This document shows, piece by piece, positions 15,794-24,983 of a DNA stretch of 64,000 nucleotides. The stretch covers positions 248,001-312,000 of the forward strand of contig JAJDDF010000005.1 of NCBI GenBank assembly GCA_029260455.1, read 5' to 3'. Source of the stretch: Phycisphaerales bacterium (lineage in GTDB: Bacteria > Planctomycetota > Phycisphaerae > Phycisphaerales > UBA1924). The notes below the pieces were generated by a model. The model did not search any database. It saw only the letters and a list, made by a program, of their open reading frames with translations, and was not told the DNA's origin. The translations under genes and the position numbers were made by a program. How positions within the stretch are numbered: position 1 is the stretch's first letter; every line of letters begins with the position of its first letter.

Positions 15794-17488
15794 ATGATCT
15801 CTCGCGTCTCATCGTTCATTCTCGAAGGCATATCAGCCGTACCCTGCGAAATTGAAGTCGATTTCGACGACACCGGCCTCGAAAGACAGACCATAGTCGG
15901 CTTGCCCGATGCTGCGGTTCGCGAATCCATCGAGCGCGTCCGGGCCGCCCTGACCAACACCGGCTACCGATGCCCGGTCGGGCGATTGCTCATCAATCTT
16001 GCTCCCGCGGACACGCGCAAGGAAGGCCCGGTGTACGACCTTGCCATCGCGCTCGGTTTGCTCATTGCAGGGGGTGTGATTGATGCGGCTCGCGGGCAGA
16101 CGCGTGGGCATGCCTATGCGCGCACGGCGCAGGCCCATGCTCACAATGGGACACACTCGGGCAATGGCACATCTGCGGTTGCTGTTCTGGAAGCCGAGGC
16201 CAAGCCTGCTGGCTTCGATCTGCGCAAGTTTTTAGTCGCGGGCGAACTGGCTCTTGATGGGCGCGTGCGCCCGGTGCGCGGCGTGATCGCGATGTCGGCG
16301 CTTGCCAAGGCGCTCGGCATGCAGGGGGTTATTGTGCCCAAGGCCAACGCGCGCGAGGCCGCTGTGGTCAATGGCCTAGAGGTCTATGGCGTGTCAACGC
16401 TTGCAGAAGTTGCGGGGCTGGTCACGGGCATGTTGGATATCGACCCTGAGCCCGCGGTGGATGTTGAATCGCTGATTGAAAATACCCTCCCACCGGTTGA
16501 TTTTGCTGATGTGCGCGGCCAGGAAACGGTGAAGCGCGCGATCACAGTGGCTGCTGCGGGCGGACACAATATTCTGATGCTTGGTCCTGCGGGCACAGGC
16601 AAAACCATGATGGCTCGTGCGCTGCCCGGCATATTGCCACCCCTGACGCGCGATGAGGCACTGGAAGTGACGCGCATCTATTCAGCAGTGGGGCGTCTTG
16701 GTGGGCCGCCTGATCGGGCGCAGTCCGAGGCGCATGGCGGGGCAAGTGAATACGAGTTCCGCGAGATGGGGCTTGTCACCCGCCGCCCTGTGCGCGCTCC
16801 GCATCACACCGCAAGTTCCAGCGCGGTCATCGGCGGCGGGGCGATTCCAAAGCCAGGGGAAATATCACTGGCCCATCGGGGCGTGCTGTTTCTTGATGAA
16901 TTGCCCGAATTCCCGAGGTATGTGCTGGATACCCTTCGCCAGCCCCTCGAAGAAGGATCGGTCACGATCGCCCGGGCGCATTCTGCGGTCACCTTCCCGG
17001 CGCGGTTCATGCTTGTTGCTGCGATGAATCCCACGGCACGGGGCGATATGCCCACTGATGGTTTTGGCCGCAAAGAAATGGAGCGCTATCTTGGACGCCT
17101 GAGCAGGCCGCTGATTGATCGTGTGGATATTCATGTTGAAGCGCCCGCGGTGCCGTGGACGCAACTTTCGGGGCCACCAACACGGGGTACATCGACGCAG
17201 CAGATGCGCGACGCGGTTGCCGAAGCGCGCGCCCGTCAACGGGATCGGCAAGGGGCATCATTGAATTGCGATTTGTCCGGGCGTCAACTCGATGCGCTCG
17301 CGCCGATCTCACCAGATGCGCTCCTGCTGCTTGGTCAGGCGATGACCGAACTCAAGCTCAGTGCCCGGGCGTATGACAAGATTCGCCGCGTGGCGCGCAC
17401 CATTGCCGACCTCGCTGGTGATGAATCTGTTTCAGCGGCCCACATTGCTGAAGCTGTGCAGTATCGATTACTTGATCGGGGTGTGTAG
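15794..17488 (+). CDS. comM: YifB/ComM family Mg-chelatase-like AAA+ ATPase
   Basis: A 564-residue protein (ATG 15794; ATG 15773 in frame is possible). The N-terminal LonC-like domain has TIVGLPDAAVRESIERVRAA, followed by the AAA+ core: Walker A GPAGTGKTMMARALPGILPP (about 264 on), PHHTASSSAVIGGG, and Walker B region GVLFLDELPEF. It ends with the C-terminal Mg-chelatase domain. In naturally competent bacteria ComM is a branch-migration helicase for integrating transforming DNA; elsewhere the role is unclear. A His/Ala-rich insert (about 98-125) and a Gly/Glu insert before the PHHT motif are extra. No competence genes are in view. Confidence 0.9.
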   Translation: MISRVSSFILEGISAVPCEIEVDFDDTGLERQTIVGLPDAAVRESIERVRAALTNTGYRCPVGRLLINLAPADTRKEGPVYDLAIALGLLIAGGVIDAARGQTRGHAYARTAQAHAHNGTHSGNGTSAVAVLEAEAKPAGFDLRKFLVAGELALDGRVRPVRGVIAMSALAKALGMQGVIVPKANAREAAVVNGLEVYGVSTLAEVAGLVTGMLDIDPEPAVDVESLIENTLPPVDFADVRGQETVKRAITVAAAGGHNILMLGPAGTGKTMMARALPGILPPLTRDEALEVTRIYSAVGRLGGPPDRAQSEAHGGASEYEFREMGLVTRRPVRAPHHTASSSAVIGGGAIPKPGEISLAHRGVLFLDELPEFPRYVLDTLRQPLEEGSVTIARAHSAVTFPARFMLVAAMNPTARGDMPTDGFGRKEMERYLGRLSRPLIDRVDIHVEAPAVPWTQLSGPPTRGTSTQQMRDAVAEARARQRDRQGASLNCDLSGRQLDALAPISPDALLLLGQAMTELKLSARAYDKIRRVARTIADLAGDESVSAAHIAEAVQYRLLDRGV

Positions 17489-17552
17489 AACAAGTGCATT
17501 GAAGAAAGAACCAAGGGTCATGGACGGCCGCCATTCAAAGGAGGAAAATCCG

Positions 17553-18110
17553 GTGGCAAAGCAGACCCAGCTTTCGGTAAAGACCATCGCGGTGATGGAA
17601 CTGATCGCGGGAGGCAATTCCTACGAGCAGATTCTGCGTACCGATCCCGCCATCACCTATCGCGATATCTCCGACGCCGCGCAGGAAGTCATCACGCGCG
17701 TTGTCGAGGCGAAATCACGGCTCGATGAGATTCGGGAACAGTACCCCCGCGCCTATATGAAGTGGACGCCCGAGGAGGACGCTCGTCTTGAAGAGATTTT
17801 GCGCCAAGGCGAGTTTGTGTCTCGAATTGCCAAGGCGCTCGAGCGCGGGCGCGAGGGCATCAGATCGCGCATCATCAAACTCGATCTTGTTGATTTGTTG
17901 CCCCCGGAAGATCGTGCAGAGTTTGAGGCGCGCCGGGATCGTTTTCGCGAGGCGCGCCCGAGTGTCGTGTCGCCAGAAGAAACGCACGCTTTGCCCGACA
18001 ATGGGAATAATCAGACCGACGGGGAAGCGGGCAACGAGCCTGCACCACCTGTTGAACCATCTTCGCTGACCGCAGCCCAGCGGATGGGGCACCCCCTTGC
18101 TCGCACGTAA
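17553..18110 (+). CDS. DNA-binding protein with DUF433-like and SANT/Myb-like helices
   Basis: A 185-residue protein. GTG at 17553 is chosen because AAAGGAGG lies at 17537-17544 with an 8-nt spacer; ATG 17520 is in frame but lacks this. Residues ~8-45 (VMELIAGGNSYEQIL with DISDAAQEVI) resemble the helix-turn-helix of DUF433 antitoxin-like proteins. Residues ~66-115 (YMKWTPEEDARLEEIL and IAKALERGREGIRSRI) look like a SANT/Myb repeat, W-T-x-E-E-D being its signature. The C-terminal 60 residues are acidic and Pro-rich. The binding target is unknown. A paired toxin (VapC45-like) is absent. Confidence 0.6.
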   Translation: MAKQTQLSVKTIAVMELIAGGNSYEQILRTDPAITYRDISDAAQEVITRVVEAKSRLDEIREQYPRAYMKWTPEEDARLEEILRQGEFVSRIAKALERGREGIRSRIIKLDLVDLLPPEDRAEFEARRDRFREARPSVVSPEETHALPDNGNNQTDGEAGNEPAPPVEPSSLTAAQRMGHPLART

Positions 18111-18145
18111 AGAACTCTGTGTCCTCTGTGATCTCTGTGGTGAAG
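18111..18145 (+). repeat. CTCTGTG-type dispersed intergenic repeat
   Basis: Immediately after the stop codon comes AGAACTCTGTGTCCTCTGTG followed by ATCTCTGTGGTGAAG. CTCTGTG occurs three times in 25 bp. Very similar strings occur between genes in several unrelated phyla (recalled), pointing to a dispersed repeat rather than a regulatory site of this gene. Confidence 0.5.
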
Positions 18146-18153
18146 TTCCTTTC

Positions 18154-18759
18154 CTACAGCGTCGCGATGTAGTACACGACGCCATGCGCGAGCCCGGCAT
18201 ATATCCCCGCGGCAAGATCATCGAGCAGCACGCCCCAGCCGTGGGGCAGTTTCTCGAGGGCGCGCGCGGGCCAGGGCTTGAGGGTATCGGCAGCACGAAA
18301 GAACACAAAGGCCATTGCAAGCAGCGCGGGCGGTTCAAGAAAGAAGCTCGGCACCCATGACGACCCATTATCCGTGCTACTCAGCAATGCCAGTTCGATG
18401 GGAATCGCAAGCAGGGCCACCGACATGCCCGCGGTTTCATCCGCCACCACCTCGGGCGCATCTTTTTGCGGCGTGCCATCGGGTAAGGCAAAGCGCGTCT
18501 CTGCATAGCGCCCGAAGACCACGCATGCAACGCTATGGGTCAGCAGCATGAAAACGATCACTCCAGCGGTAGCAGTCATTGATCCACCCAACAGGGAGAT
18601 CGCGAGCATAAGCACGACCGGCGGCAAACTTCCCCATGAACCAGGCGCTGGGCGCAGGAATCCAAGACCAAAGACAGTCAGCGCGAGTGTTGGTGCATCA
18701 AGTGGTTTGATCAGCGCACGGTTCTTGTTCTTGTGTGGTTTTTTGTGGGTTTGTGTCAT
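18154..18759 (-). CDS. pgpA: Phosphatidylglycerophosphatase A
   Basis: A 201-residue membrane phosphatase that removes the terminal phosphate of phosphatidylglycerophosphate. Motifs in order: LRPAPGSWGSLPP near the N-terminus, DAPEVVADETAGM in the middle, and FRAADTLKPWPARALEKLPH followed by GWGVLLDDLAAGIYAG at the C-terminus. All match PgpA, including the acidic LLDD pair. ATG at 18759 overlaps the pgsA stop by four bases, and the pairing with pgsA confirms the assignment. A longer ORF upstream only shadows pgsA. Confidence 0.9.
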   Translation of the reverse strand: MTQTHKKPHKNKNRALIKPLDAPTLALTVFGLGFLRPAPGSWGSLPPVVLMLAISLLGGSMTATAGVIVFMLLTHSVACVVFGRYAETRFALPDGTPQKDAPEVVADETAGMSVALLAIPIELALLSSTDNGSSWVPSFFLEPPALLAMAFVFFRAADTLKPWPARALEKLPHGWGVLLDDLAAGIYAGLAHGVVYYIATL

Positions 18760-19379
18760 GGGTGCATCTCTGCATTCGATAGGCCATGCCACGCGCGCAT
18801 GATGTACGGCAGCGCCGACCATGCAGTGACAACCGTGACCACCCAAGCGATGACATGATTGATCTGTGCACCTATTATTCCATCAATGTGCAGCCCGCGC
18901 ACATTGAGGCCAACAATAAGCACAATGAGGATCGTGGGCACGGCGATGCTTTGTAGTATCATTTTGAGTTTGCCTGGCAAGGTTGCCGAAAAATCAATGC
19001 CGCGCGCTTCGCACACGCCGCGAATGGATGTGACAAGCAGTTCGCGCGCCAGCATCACAATCACCATCCATGGCGCAACTCCAGACATCTGCCGACCCGC
19101 AATTTCAAAGCCGGGCCCCGCGAGCATGATGAATGCACCAAGCACAAGCACTTTGTCCGCGAGGGGGTCCATCACGCGGCCAAAAATTGAAATGACGTTC
19201 CATCGCCGCGCGAGGTAACCATCAACAGCATCGGTGGCAGCGGCGAGCACGAACACACATGTTGCGATGATCATGGCATCACGATTCAGTGCGGCATCGG
19301 GCGCTGAAAGGATGATGAAAAAGAGTAATGCGAGTACGAGCCGCCCCCCGCTGAGTGCGTTGGGCAACTGGCCGCGCAT
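18756..19379 (-). CDS. pgsA: CDP-diacylglycerol--glycerol-3-phosphate 3-phosphatidyltransferase
   Basis: A 207-residue integral membrane enzyme making phosphatidylglycerophosphate, the committed step to phosphatidylglycerol. The CDP-alcohol phosphotransferase signature DG-x2-AR-x8-G-x3-D-x3-D is complete (DGYLARRWNVISIFGRVMD followed by PLAD). Several hydrophobic segments surround it. ATG at 19379 (MRGQLPNALSGGRLVLAL) matches the usual LPNxLTxxR start of the family; in-frame upstream starts up to 19481 would add a Pro-rich stretch. It is first in a two-gene unit with pgpA. Confidence 0.9.
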   Translation of the reverse strand: MRGQLPNALSGGRLVLALLFFIILSAPDAALNRDAMIIATCVFVLAAATDAVDGYLARRWNVISIFGRVMDPLADKVLVLGAFIMLAGPGFEIAGRQMSGVAPWMVIVMLARELLVTSIRGVCEARGIDFSATLPGKLKMILQSIAVPTILIVLIVGLNVRGLHIDGIIGAQINHVIAWVVTVVTAWSALPYIMRAWHGLSNAEMHP

Positions 19380-19627
19380 CGAGGGCGGGCCAAACAGGGG
19401 GGGCGGCGGTGGTGATGAGGCGATCACAACTCTGCGAGGATACTCCCGATGGACATAGATGCTGTGGGTGATCCGCTTCACGCCCCCACTTGACGGGCCG
19501 GGTGCAGAGCTTCCCCGGTTGCCCGGTCCACACGCGGGACGTATTCTCTCACGTTCACCGGATAAGGAAGTCCTGAGTGGAATGCGGCGTGCGGCGTGCG
19601 GCGTCGCGCCAGAGCGCGGAGCGTCGA

Positions 19628-20665
19628 TTGAACGCGATTCTGAACCCTCTCATGCTCTATGTTGGCCTCGCGGCCGGGGCTGTCGGCGTGCTTATGGCGC
19701 TCCCGCGCCGACGCATCAATCCTCAGATCATTGGCACGCTTATCGCAGCGGCGTCCCTCGGTGGGGTTCTGCTTCACTTGGCGCTTCGGGGTGCAGAAGC
19801 GGGGCAGATGCCCAATATCAATTTCTACCTTTTCGCGGGCATCGCGGTGCTCGCGGGTCTGCGCGTGGTGACGCACCAGCGCCCCGTGTATTCAGCGATG
19901 TTTTTCATCCTGACCGTCCTCAGCAGTGCGGCGATGTATGTCATGCTCGGGGCGGAGTTCATGGCATTTGCGCTGATCATCATTTACGCCGGGGCGATTC
20001 TGATTACCTATCTGTTCGTCATCATGCTCGCAACGCAAGCCCCAACCGAAGATGCAGTCGAAGCGCTGAATCCATATGACGCAGAAGCGCGGGATCCGCT
20101 TCTTGCGACGATGCTTGGATTTTTGTTGCTGGCAGGATTGACCGGCATGCTTGCAAAAGGTGTTGATTCGATTCAACCTGCGGCCTCAATCGCAGCGCAA
20201 CAGGAAGTCGCAGCAAACCTGCCCGGCAAGGTGATTCGCGACCTCTCGGCGCGCGGCGTCTTCGATGGTCTCGAACGTCCGGCAGAAGAAACGCTCCACG
20301 AACACTGGGATGTTCACGCCGGGCTGTTGACGCTTGACGTCACCGATACCGATGCGCTGCGAATATCTCTCAAAAATGAACGAATCGCCGAGTTGATGCC
20401 TTTCGCACAGTTCAATATGGCCACGCTCGATGTTGGTGATCCAGTTTTTGTGCATCTACCGGAATCGGTTCAGGCATCGAACATTGACGGCGTCGGGTGG
20501 GCGCTCATCGCAGAGCACCCGATGTCACTCGAAGTGGCAGGTGTGATATTGCTCATGGCGATGCTTGGCGCGGTGGTGCTTGCGCGCAAACAGTCACAGA
20601 TTGGCGAAACTGAAAAAGCAGCCGCCGCCTCGAAGTTCCTGCATGTGGAGGGTCATGAATCGTGA
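19628..20665 (+). CDS. nuoJ: NADH-quinone oxidoreductase subunit J, with large insert
   Basis: Membrane-arm subunit of complex I. LRVVTHQRPVYSAMFFILTV, the EFMAFALIIIYAGAILITYLF segment (TM3) and the C-terminal HPMSLEVAGVILLMAMLGAV with VLARK are clear NuoJ hallmarks. Between the fourth and last TM segments lies a hydrophilic insert of roughly 120-130 residues, so the protein (345 aa from TTG 19628) is about twice typical length. Start is uncertain: TTG 19628 has GGAG six bases upstream, GTG 19577 has AAGGA, and ATG 19652 has none. It opens a nuoJ-K-L-M-N cluster with 4-bp overlaps at most junctions. Confidence 0.88.
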   Translation: MNAILNPLMLYVGLAAGAVGVLMALPRRRINPQIIGTLIAAASLGGVLLHLALRGAEAGQMPNINFYLFAGIAVLAGLRVVTHQRPVYSAMFFILTVLSSAAMYVMLGAEFMAFALIIIYAGAILITYLFVIMLATQAPTEDAVEALNPYDAEARDPLLATMLGFLLLAGLTGMLAKGVDSIQPAASIAAQQEVAANLPGKVIRDLSARGVFDGLERPAEETLHEHWDVHAGLLTLDVTDTDALRISLKNERIAELMPFAQFNMATLDVGDPVFVHLPESVQASNIDGVGWALIAEHPMSLEVAGVILLMAMLGAVVLARKQSQIGETEKAAAASKFLHVEGHES

Positions 20666-21039
20666 TGACTGTCCTTCTTGCAACTGCGATCCACGGTGCA
20701 GTGCCAGCTGACCTGTCTGCTGCGGGCGGGTTTGGTGCGATCACGCTGTACCACTATTTGTTTGTGGCGATGGTGTTATTTGCACTCGGCGTGATTGGCT
20801 TTTTGGCACGCCGCAACCTGATCATCATGTTCCTCTCAACGGAACTCATGTTTCAAGGCGCAGGCTTGGCGCTTATCGCGTTCAGCAAGTTTCATCTCAA
20901 TCACACGGGCGAAGTGTTTGTCATCTTTGTGTTAACCGTTGCCGCTGCTGAAGCTGCCCTCGCGCTGGCGCTGGTTGTGTTGTTGTTCCGTCAGCGTGAA
21001 ACACTTGATGCGGAGCAATGGTCCGCGTTGGAAGGCTAG
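20662..21039 (+). CDS. nuoK: NADH-quinone oxidoreductase subunit K
   Basis: A 125-residue, three-TM complex I subunit. NLIIMFLSTELMFQGAGLAL carries the conserved TM2 Glu, and GEVFVIFVLTVAAAEAALAL carries the TM3 Glu of the proton path. About 25 extra N-terminal residues precede the usual start near LYHYLFVAM. GTG at 20662 overlaps the nuoJ stop; ATG at 20665 is equally possible. Confidence 0.93.
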   Translation: MMTVLLATAIHGAVPADLSAAGGFGAITLYHYLFVAMVLFALGVIGFLARRNLIIMFLSTELMFQGAGLALIAFSKFHLNHTGEVFVIFVLTVAAAEAALALALVVLLFRQRETLDAEQWSALEG

Positions 21040-21051
21040 GAAACAAGACAA

Positions 21052-23376
21052 GTGAGTGTCATTGCGAATAGCCCGGGAGTCCTGTCAACGCTTGCAAGTG
21101 CCACTGCGTCAGGCTTCACATTCCACGCCGCAGACGCGGGCCCGTGGTGGATGGCGTTGGTGCCGGGGTTGCCGCTTCTCGGTGCGATGATCTGCCTTGC
21201 GATGCTTCTCTTCAAGCGAGACAGTGGGGGGCGATCGCGCCTGCCTGCGCATCTGGTCACCGCGCTGCTCGCGGGCAGCTTTCTCATCACGTTGCTGGGG
21301 TTCTTCGGATGGGACAAAGGTGCGCCCTGGGTGACGCATGTCTTTGAATGGATCAATATCGCCTGGGGCCCGGGGGCGGGTGAAAGCCTTGCCGCGAACG
21401 TTTCGTTCTATATGGACGGCCTCAGTTGGCTCTGGATGCTCTTTGTCACCGGCCTCGCCACCGCGATTTGTCTTTATGCAAGTGAATACATGGCCAATGA
21501 CAAAGGCTATGCACGATTCTTTGCCGCCTTTGCGCTCTTCGTTGTGTCCATGTCGTGTCTTGTGATGGGCGACAACCTCGTGCTGCTCTATCTCGGATGG
21601 GAAGGCGTGGGGCTGTGCTCGTACCTGCTCATCGGCTATTTCTACGAGAAGCCAAGCGCCGTGGCGGCAGCGAAAAAAGCATTCATTGTCAATCGCATTG
21701 GCGACCTCGGTCTCGCACTTGCGATCTATCTCATCTTCACTACCTTTGGCACAGTGCGCTATGAAGAACTTTTTGCGATGGTGTCGCAGGGTGTTGATGG
21801 CAGCGGGCACGCACTTGCAGACACATGGCAGGCGACATGGATTCCGCTGCTGCTCATGATCGGTGCCTTCGGCAAGAGTGCGCAGTTCCCCTTGTATGTG
21901 TGGCTGCCCGATGCGATGGAAGGCCCCACACCGGTCAGCGCACTCATTCACGCTGCAACCATGGTCACCGCAGGCGTCTATCTCATCGCGCGCATGTATC
22001 CACTGTTTCTGCTTGATCCAAGCCTGACAGCGCTGCACATCGTTGCGTATGTCGGCACATTCACCGCATTTCTTGCTGCAACCATCGGTATGGCGCAGTT
22101 CGATATCAAGCGCATCATGGCCTATTCAACACTCAGCCAGCTCGGCTACATGTTCGCTGGGCTCGGCGTGATGGCAACCAACGGCGCTGCGTACCACGTA
22201 TTCACGCACGCATTCTTCAAGGCAACACTTTTCCTTGCGTGCGGTGCGGTCATGCACGGCTTTGCCGGCCAACTTGACCTGCGCAAACTCTCGGGTCTGT
22301 GGCACATCAAGGGATGGCGCATTGTTTCGATCGCGATGCTCATCGGGTGTCTGAATCTTGCGGGCATTCCGCTGATCACTTCCGGTTTTTGGTCGAAAGA
22401 CATGATCATTGCCGAGGCATTTACCACGCCCAACGGTGTCATCGCGGGTTCGAGTGTCATCGGGTGGGTGCTTTTGTTCACCGCGGGCTTGACGGCCTAT
22501 TACACCTTCCGCGTCTTCTTCCGTGTGTTCGTCGGGCCAGTTGAATATGTACCGGGCGATGAAGCGCACGCTGATGATGACGACCACGCGCACGGTAATT
22601 CGGGACACAGTGATGAACACTTTCATCCGCATGCGCCGGGGCTTGCGATCAATCTTGTGCTCGCGGGGCTTGCCATTGGTGCGACTCTGGCGATCATCCC
22701 AAACTTCATTGACAAGGATCATCACGGCTGGGTGGGCGGCTTGCTGCACGAATCAACTGCGCACTATCAATCCGGATTCACGCATCATGAGCCAGACAAT
22801 GAACACGCGCTGATCGATGCGTCGACGGGCGCAGCGCTTGTGCCCGTTGCGCACAGTGCGCCCATACATCCGCCCGCTACTTCGCATGGTGCTGACACCC
22901 CGCACGCGGAGGAAGCGGTACATGCGGGCAGTTTCCTTGGCATGGATCCGCACAAAGCGATGTATTACGCCTCGGCGTTTTTCGCGACCGTCGGCATTCT
23001 CTTCGCTGCCTTTCTGCACGGCCCGGTTGGCATGTGGGGCCTCGGCCTTGGCAAGCGCACGAGCGCTGCGGTGAGTCGCGCCGATGCATGGAAGCGTGCG
23101 CTTGGTCCCATCGGACGCTGGGCGGAACACAAGTGGTATGTCGATGAGTTTTATGCATTGGTGTTGCATGCGCCGCTTCGGGTGATGGCGCACATTTTCC
23201 ATGCTTTTGACAAGCTCATTATTGATGGTGCCCTTGTTGATGGCACTGGTCTGCTTCCGCGTCTGGTTGGCCGGACACTGCGTCCGATGCAATCCGGTGT
23301 GCTGCAGGGCTATGCAACGGGCATGGCCGCGGGCATAGGTGTAATTGTTCTTATCGTTCTGGTGATGACGCTGTGA
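21052..23376 (+). CDS. nuoL: NADH-quinone oxidoreductase subunit L, with His-rich insertions
   Basis: Antiporter-like subunit carrying the long lateral helix. Seen: FYMDGLSWLWMLFVTGLA, the MGDNLVLLYLGWEGVGLCSY segment (conserved Glu in TM5), KSAQFPLYVWLPDAMEGPTP and VSALIHAATMVTAGVYL, all canonical NuoL. It is 774 residues against ~613 in E. coli. Extra length is in two His/Asp-rich stretches near residues ~500-525 (HADDDDHAHGNSGHSDEHFH) and ~585-625. Start GTG at 21052 is 12 bp after nuoK. GTGA overlap with nuoM. Confidence 0.93.
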   Translation: MSVIANSPGVLSTLASATASGFTFHAADAGPWWMALVPGLPLLGAMICLAMLLFKRDSGGRSRLPAHLVTALLAGSFLITLLGFFGWDKGAPWVTHVFEWINIAWGPGAGESLAANVSFYMDGLSWLWMLFVTGLATAICLYASEYMANDKGYARFFAAFALFVVSMSCLVMGDNLVLLYLGWEGVGLCSYLLIGYFYEKPSAVAAAKKAFIVNRIGDLGLALAIYLIFTTFGTVRYEELFAMVSQGVDGSGHALADTWQATWIPLLLMIGAFGKSAQFPLYVWLPDAMEGPTPVSALIHAATMVTAGVYLIARMYPLFLLDPSLTALHIVAYVGTFTAFLAATIGMAQFDIKRIMAYSTLSQLGYMFAGLGVMATNGAAYHVFTHAFFKATLFLACGAVMHGFAGQLDLRKLSGLWHIKGWRIVSIAMLIGCLNLAGIPLITSGFWSKDMIIAEAFTTPNGVIAGSSVIGWVLLFTAGLTAYYTFRVFFRVFVGPVEYVPGDEAHADDDDHAHGNSGHSDEHFHPHAPGLAINLVLAGLAIGATLAIIPNFIDKDHHGWVGGLLHESTAHYQSGFTHHEPDNEHALIDASTGAALVPVAHSAPIHPPATSHGADTPHAEEAVHAGSFLGMDPHKAMYYASAFFATVGILFAAFLHGPVGMWGLGLGKRTSAAVSRADAWKRALGPIGRWAEHKWYVDEFYALVLHAPLRVMAHIFHAFDKLIIDGALVDGTGLLPRLVGRTLRPMQSGVLQGYATGMAAGIGVIVLIVLVMTL

Positions 23377-24983
23377 CACTCTGGCTGCTCATTTTGCTTC
23401 CGATCGCAACCGCGGCGCTGATCGCCACGGGTTCACGCGGCGCCGCGCGCGGCACTGCGATGTTTGGCAGCATCATCTCCTTGATCGCTGCGGGCATCGC
23501 TGCGTTTCAATTTGACTGGGCCAACTCAGGTGCGATGCAACTGGAAAGCATCATCCCCTTCATGCCATCATTTGGCATCGAACTCTCTGTTGGCGTTGAT
23601 GCAGTTGCACTGGCGCTCATACTTCTTGCAGCGCTGCTTCAACCGCTCATGGTGATGGGCAGCTTCAGTGCAATTCGTGACAATGAAAAAACCTATTACG
23701 CATGGCTGAGTGTGCTATTGGCACCGATGATCGGCGTCTTTGCGGCGCGCGACCTCATCTTTTTCTATACATGCTTCGAACTCACGCTCGTGCCGATGTT
23801 CGTCCTCATATCACTGTTTGGCTCAACCAACCGCAAAAAAGCAGCCATCAAGTTTTTCCTCTTCACCTTCACCGGCTCCATCCTTGCACTGGCAGGCTTT
23901 GTCTATGTCGCGTGGCGCGCTGCAGCGGAAGCAGATGTGTGGACCTTTGATATCGCAACACTCCAAACGGTTGCGCAATCCATGACCTTGCGCGAACAAA
24001 CTTGGGTGATGCTTGCGATGCTCGCCGGTTTTGCAGTAAAAATCCCACTCTTTCCGGTGCACACATGGTTGCCACTTGCGCACACCGAAGCGCCGACGGC
24101 TGGCTCGGTTGTGCTTGCAGGAGTTTTGCTCAAACTCGGCACCTACGCAGTATTTCGCTTTGTATTGCCCTTCGTGCCCGATGCTGTCGCAGAATATGCG
24201 GTTGCGATTGCGATGCTCAGTATCGTCGGCATCATTTATGCCGGGCTCATCTGCTGGGTGCAGCGCGATGTCAAAAAACTTGTCGCCTATTCAAGTGTGA
24301 GCCACCTTGGATTTTGCGTGCTCGGCATGGTTGCACTCAACACCATCGGCCTCGGTGGTTCGATCATGTACATGATCAATCACGGCCTCTCGACCGGCGC
24401 GCTTTTCTTCTGCATCGGCATGATCTACGAGCGCTACCACACGCGATCGATGGATGAACTGGGCGGTCTCGCCAGACGCATGCCAATCTGGGCCTTCTTC
24501 ATGGGCTTCTTTACGATGGCAAGTGTTGGTTTGCCTGGTCTCAATGGTTTTGTCAGTGAGTTCATGTGCCTGCTTGGCACATTCCAAAGTGGTGCAGCGG
24601 GTGTCGGCGGCGTGCGCGGCCCACTTGGGTTCTGGTTCGCCGCTGTTGCAGGCACGGGCATGATTGTTGCCGCAATTTACCTCCTGTATATGGTTGGCAA
24701 AATCGTCTTTGGCCCGCTCAAAGAACCATCCGGCCACGATCACCATGATGATGTGCACGCACCATTGCCGACAGATCTCACCCGTCGAGAAATTGGTCTG
24801 TTGGTGCCGCTTGCAATCGCATGCATTGTCCTTGGTGTGTATCCAACTCCTGCGCTGCGAGCTTTTGAAGCGCCGATTCGTAATACGCTTTCTGCGTATC
24901 AATCCGTTGACTTTGAGCATTCGAACGCTCACAACAATGGCCATATTGCACGTGTTTCGGGTAAGGAAGGCGCGACACCATGA
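23373..24983 (+). CDS. nuoM: NADH-quinone oxidoreductase subunit M
   Basis: A 536-residue antiporter-like subunit of complex I. RDLIFFYTCFELTLVPMFVL contains the conserved TM5 Glu, KIPLFPVHTWLPLAHTEAPT with AGSVVLAGVLLKLGTYAV is the diagnostic TM7/8 region, and LVAYSSVSHLGFCVLGM follows. A short His/Asp stretch (HDHHDDVHA) lies in the loop before the last helix. It begins at GTG overlapping the nuoL stop and overlaps nuoN by ATGA. Confidence 0.95.
   Translation: MTLWLLILLPIATAALIATGSRGAARGTAMFGSIISLIAAGIAAFQFDWANSGAMQLESIIPFMPSFGIELSVGVDAVALALILLAALLQPLMVMGSFSAIRDNEKTYYAWLSVLLAPMIGVFAARDLIFFYTCFELTLVPMFVLISLFGSTNRKKAAIKFFLFTFTGSILALAGFVYVAWRAAAEADVWTFDIATLQTVAQSMTLREQTWVMLAMLAGFAVKIPLFPVHTWLPLAHTEAPTAGSVVLAGVLLKLGTYAVFRFVLPFVPDAVAEYAVAIAMLSIVGIIYAGLICWVQRDVKKLVAYSSVSHLGFCVLGMVALNTIGLGGSIMYMINHGLSTGALFFCIGMIYERYHTRSMDELGGLARRMPIWAFFMGFFTMASVGLPGLNGFVSEFMCLLGTFQSGAAGVGGVRGPLGFWFAAVAGTGMIVAAIYLLYMVGKIVFGPLKEPSGHDHHDDVHAPLPTDLTRREIGLLVPLAIACIVLGVYPTPALRAFEAPIRNTLSAYQSVDFEHSNAHNNGHIARVSGKEGATP

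Noticed and set aside
21109-22038. 309-codon minus-strand ORF
   Set aside because: Shadow of nuoL.
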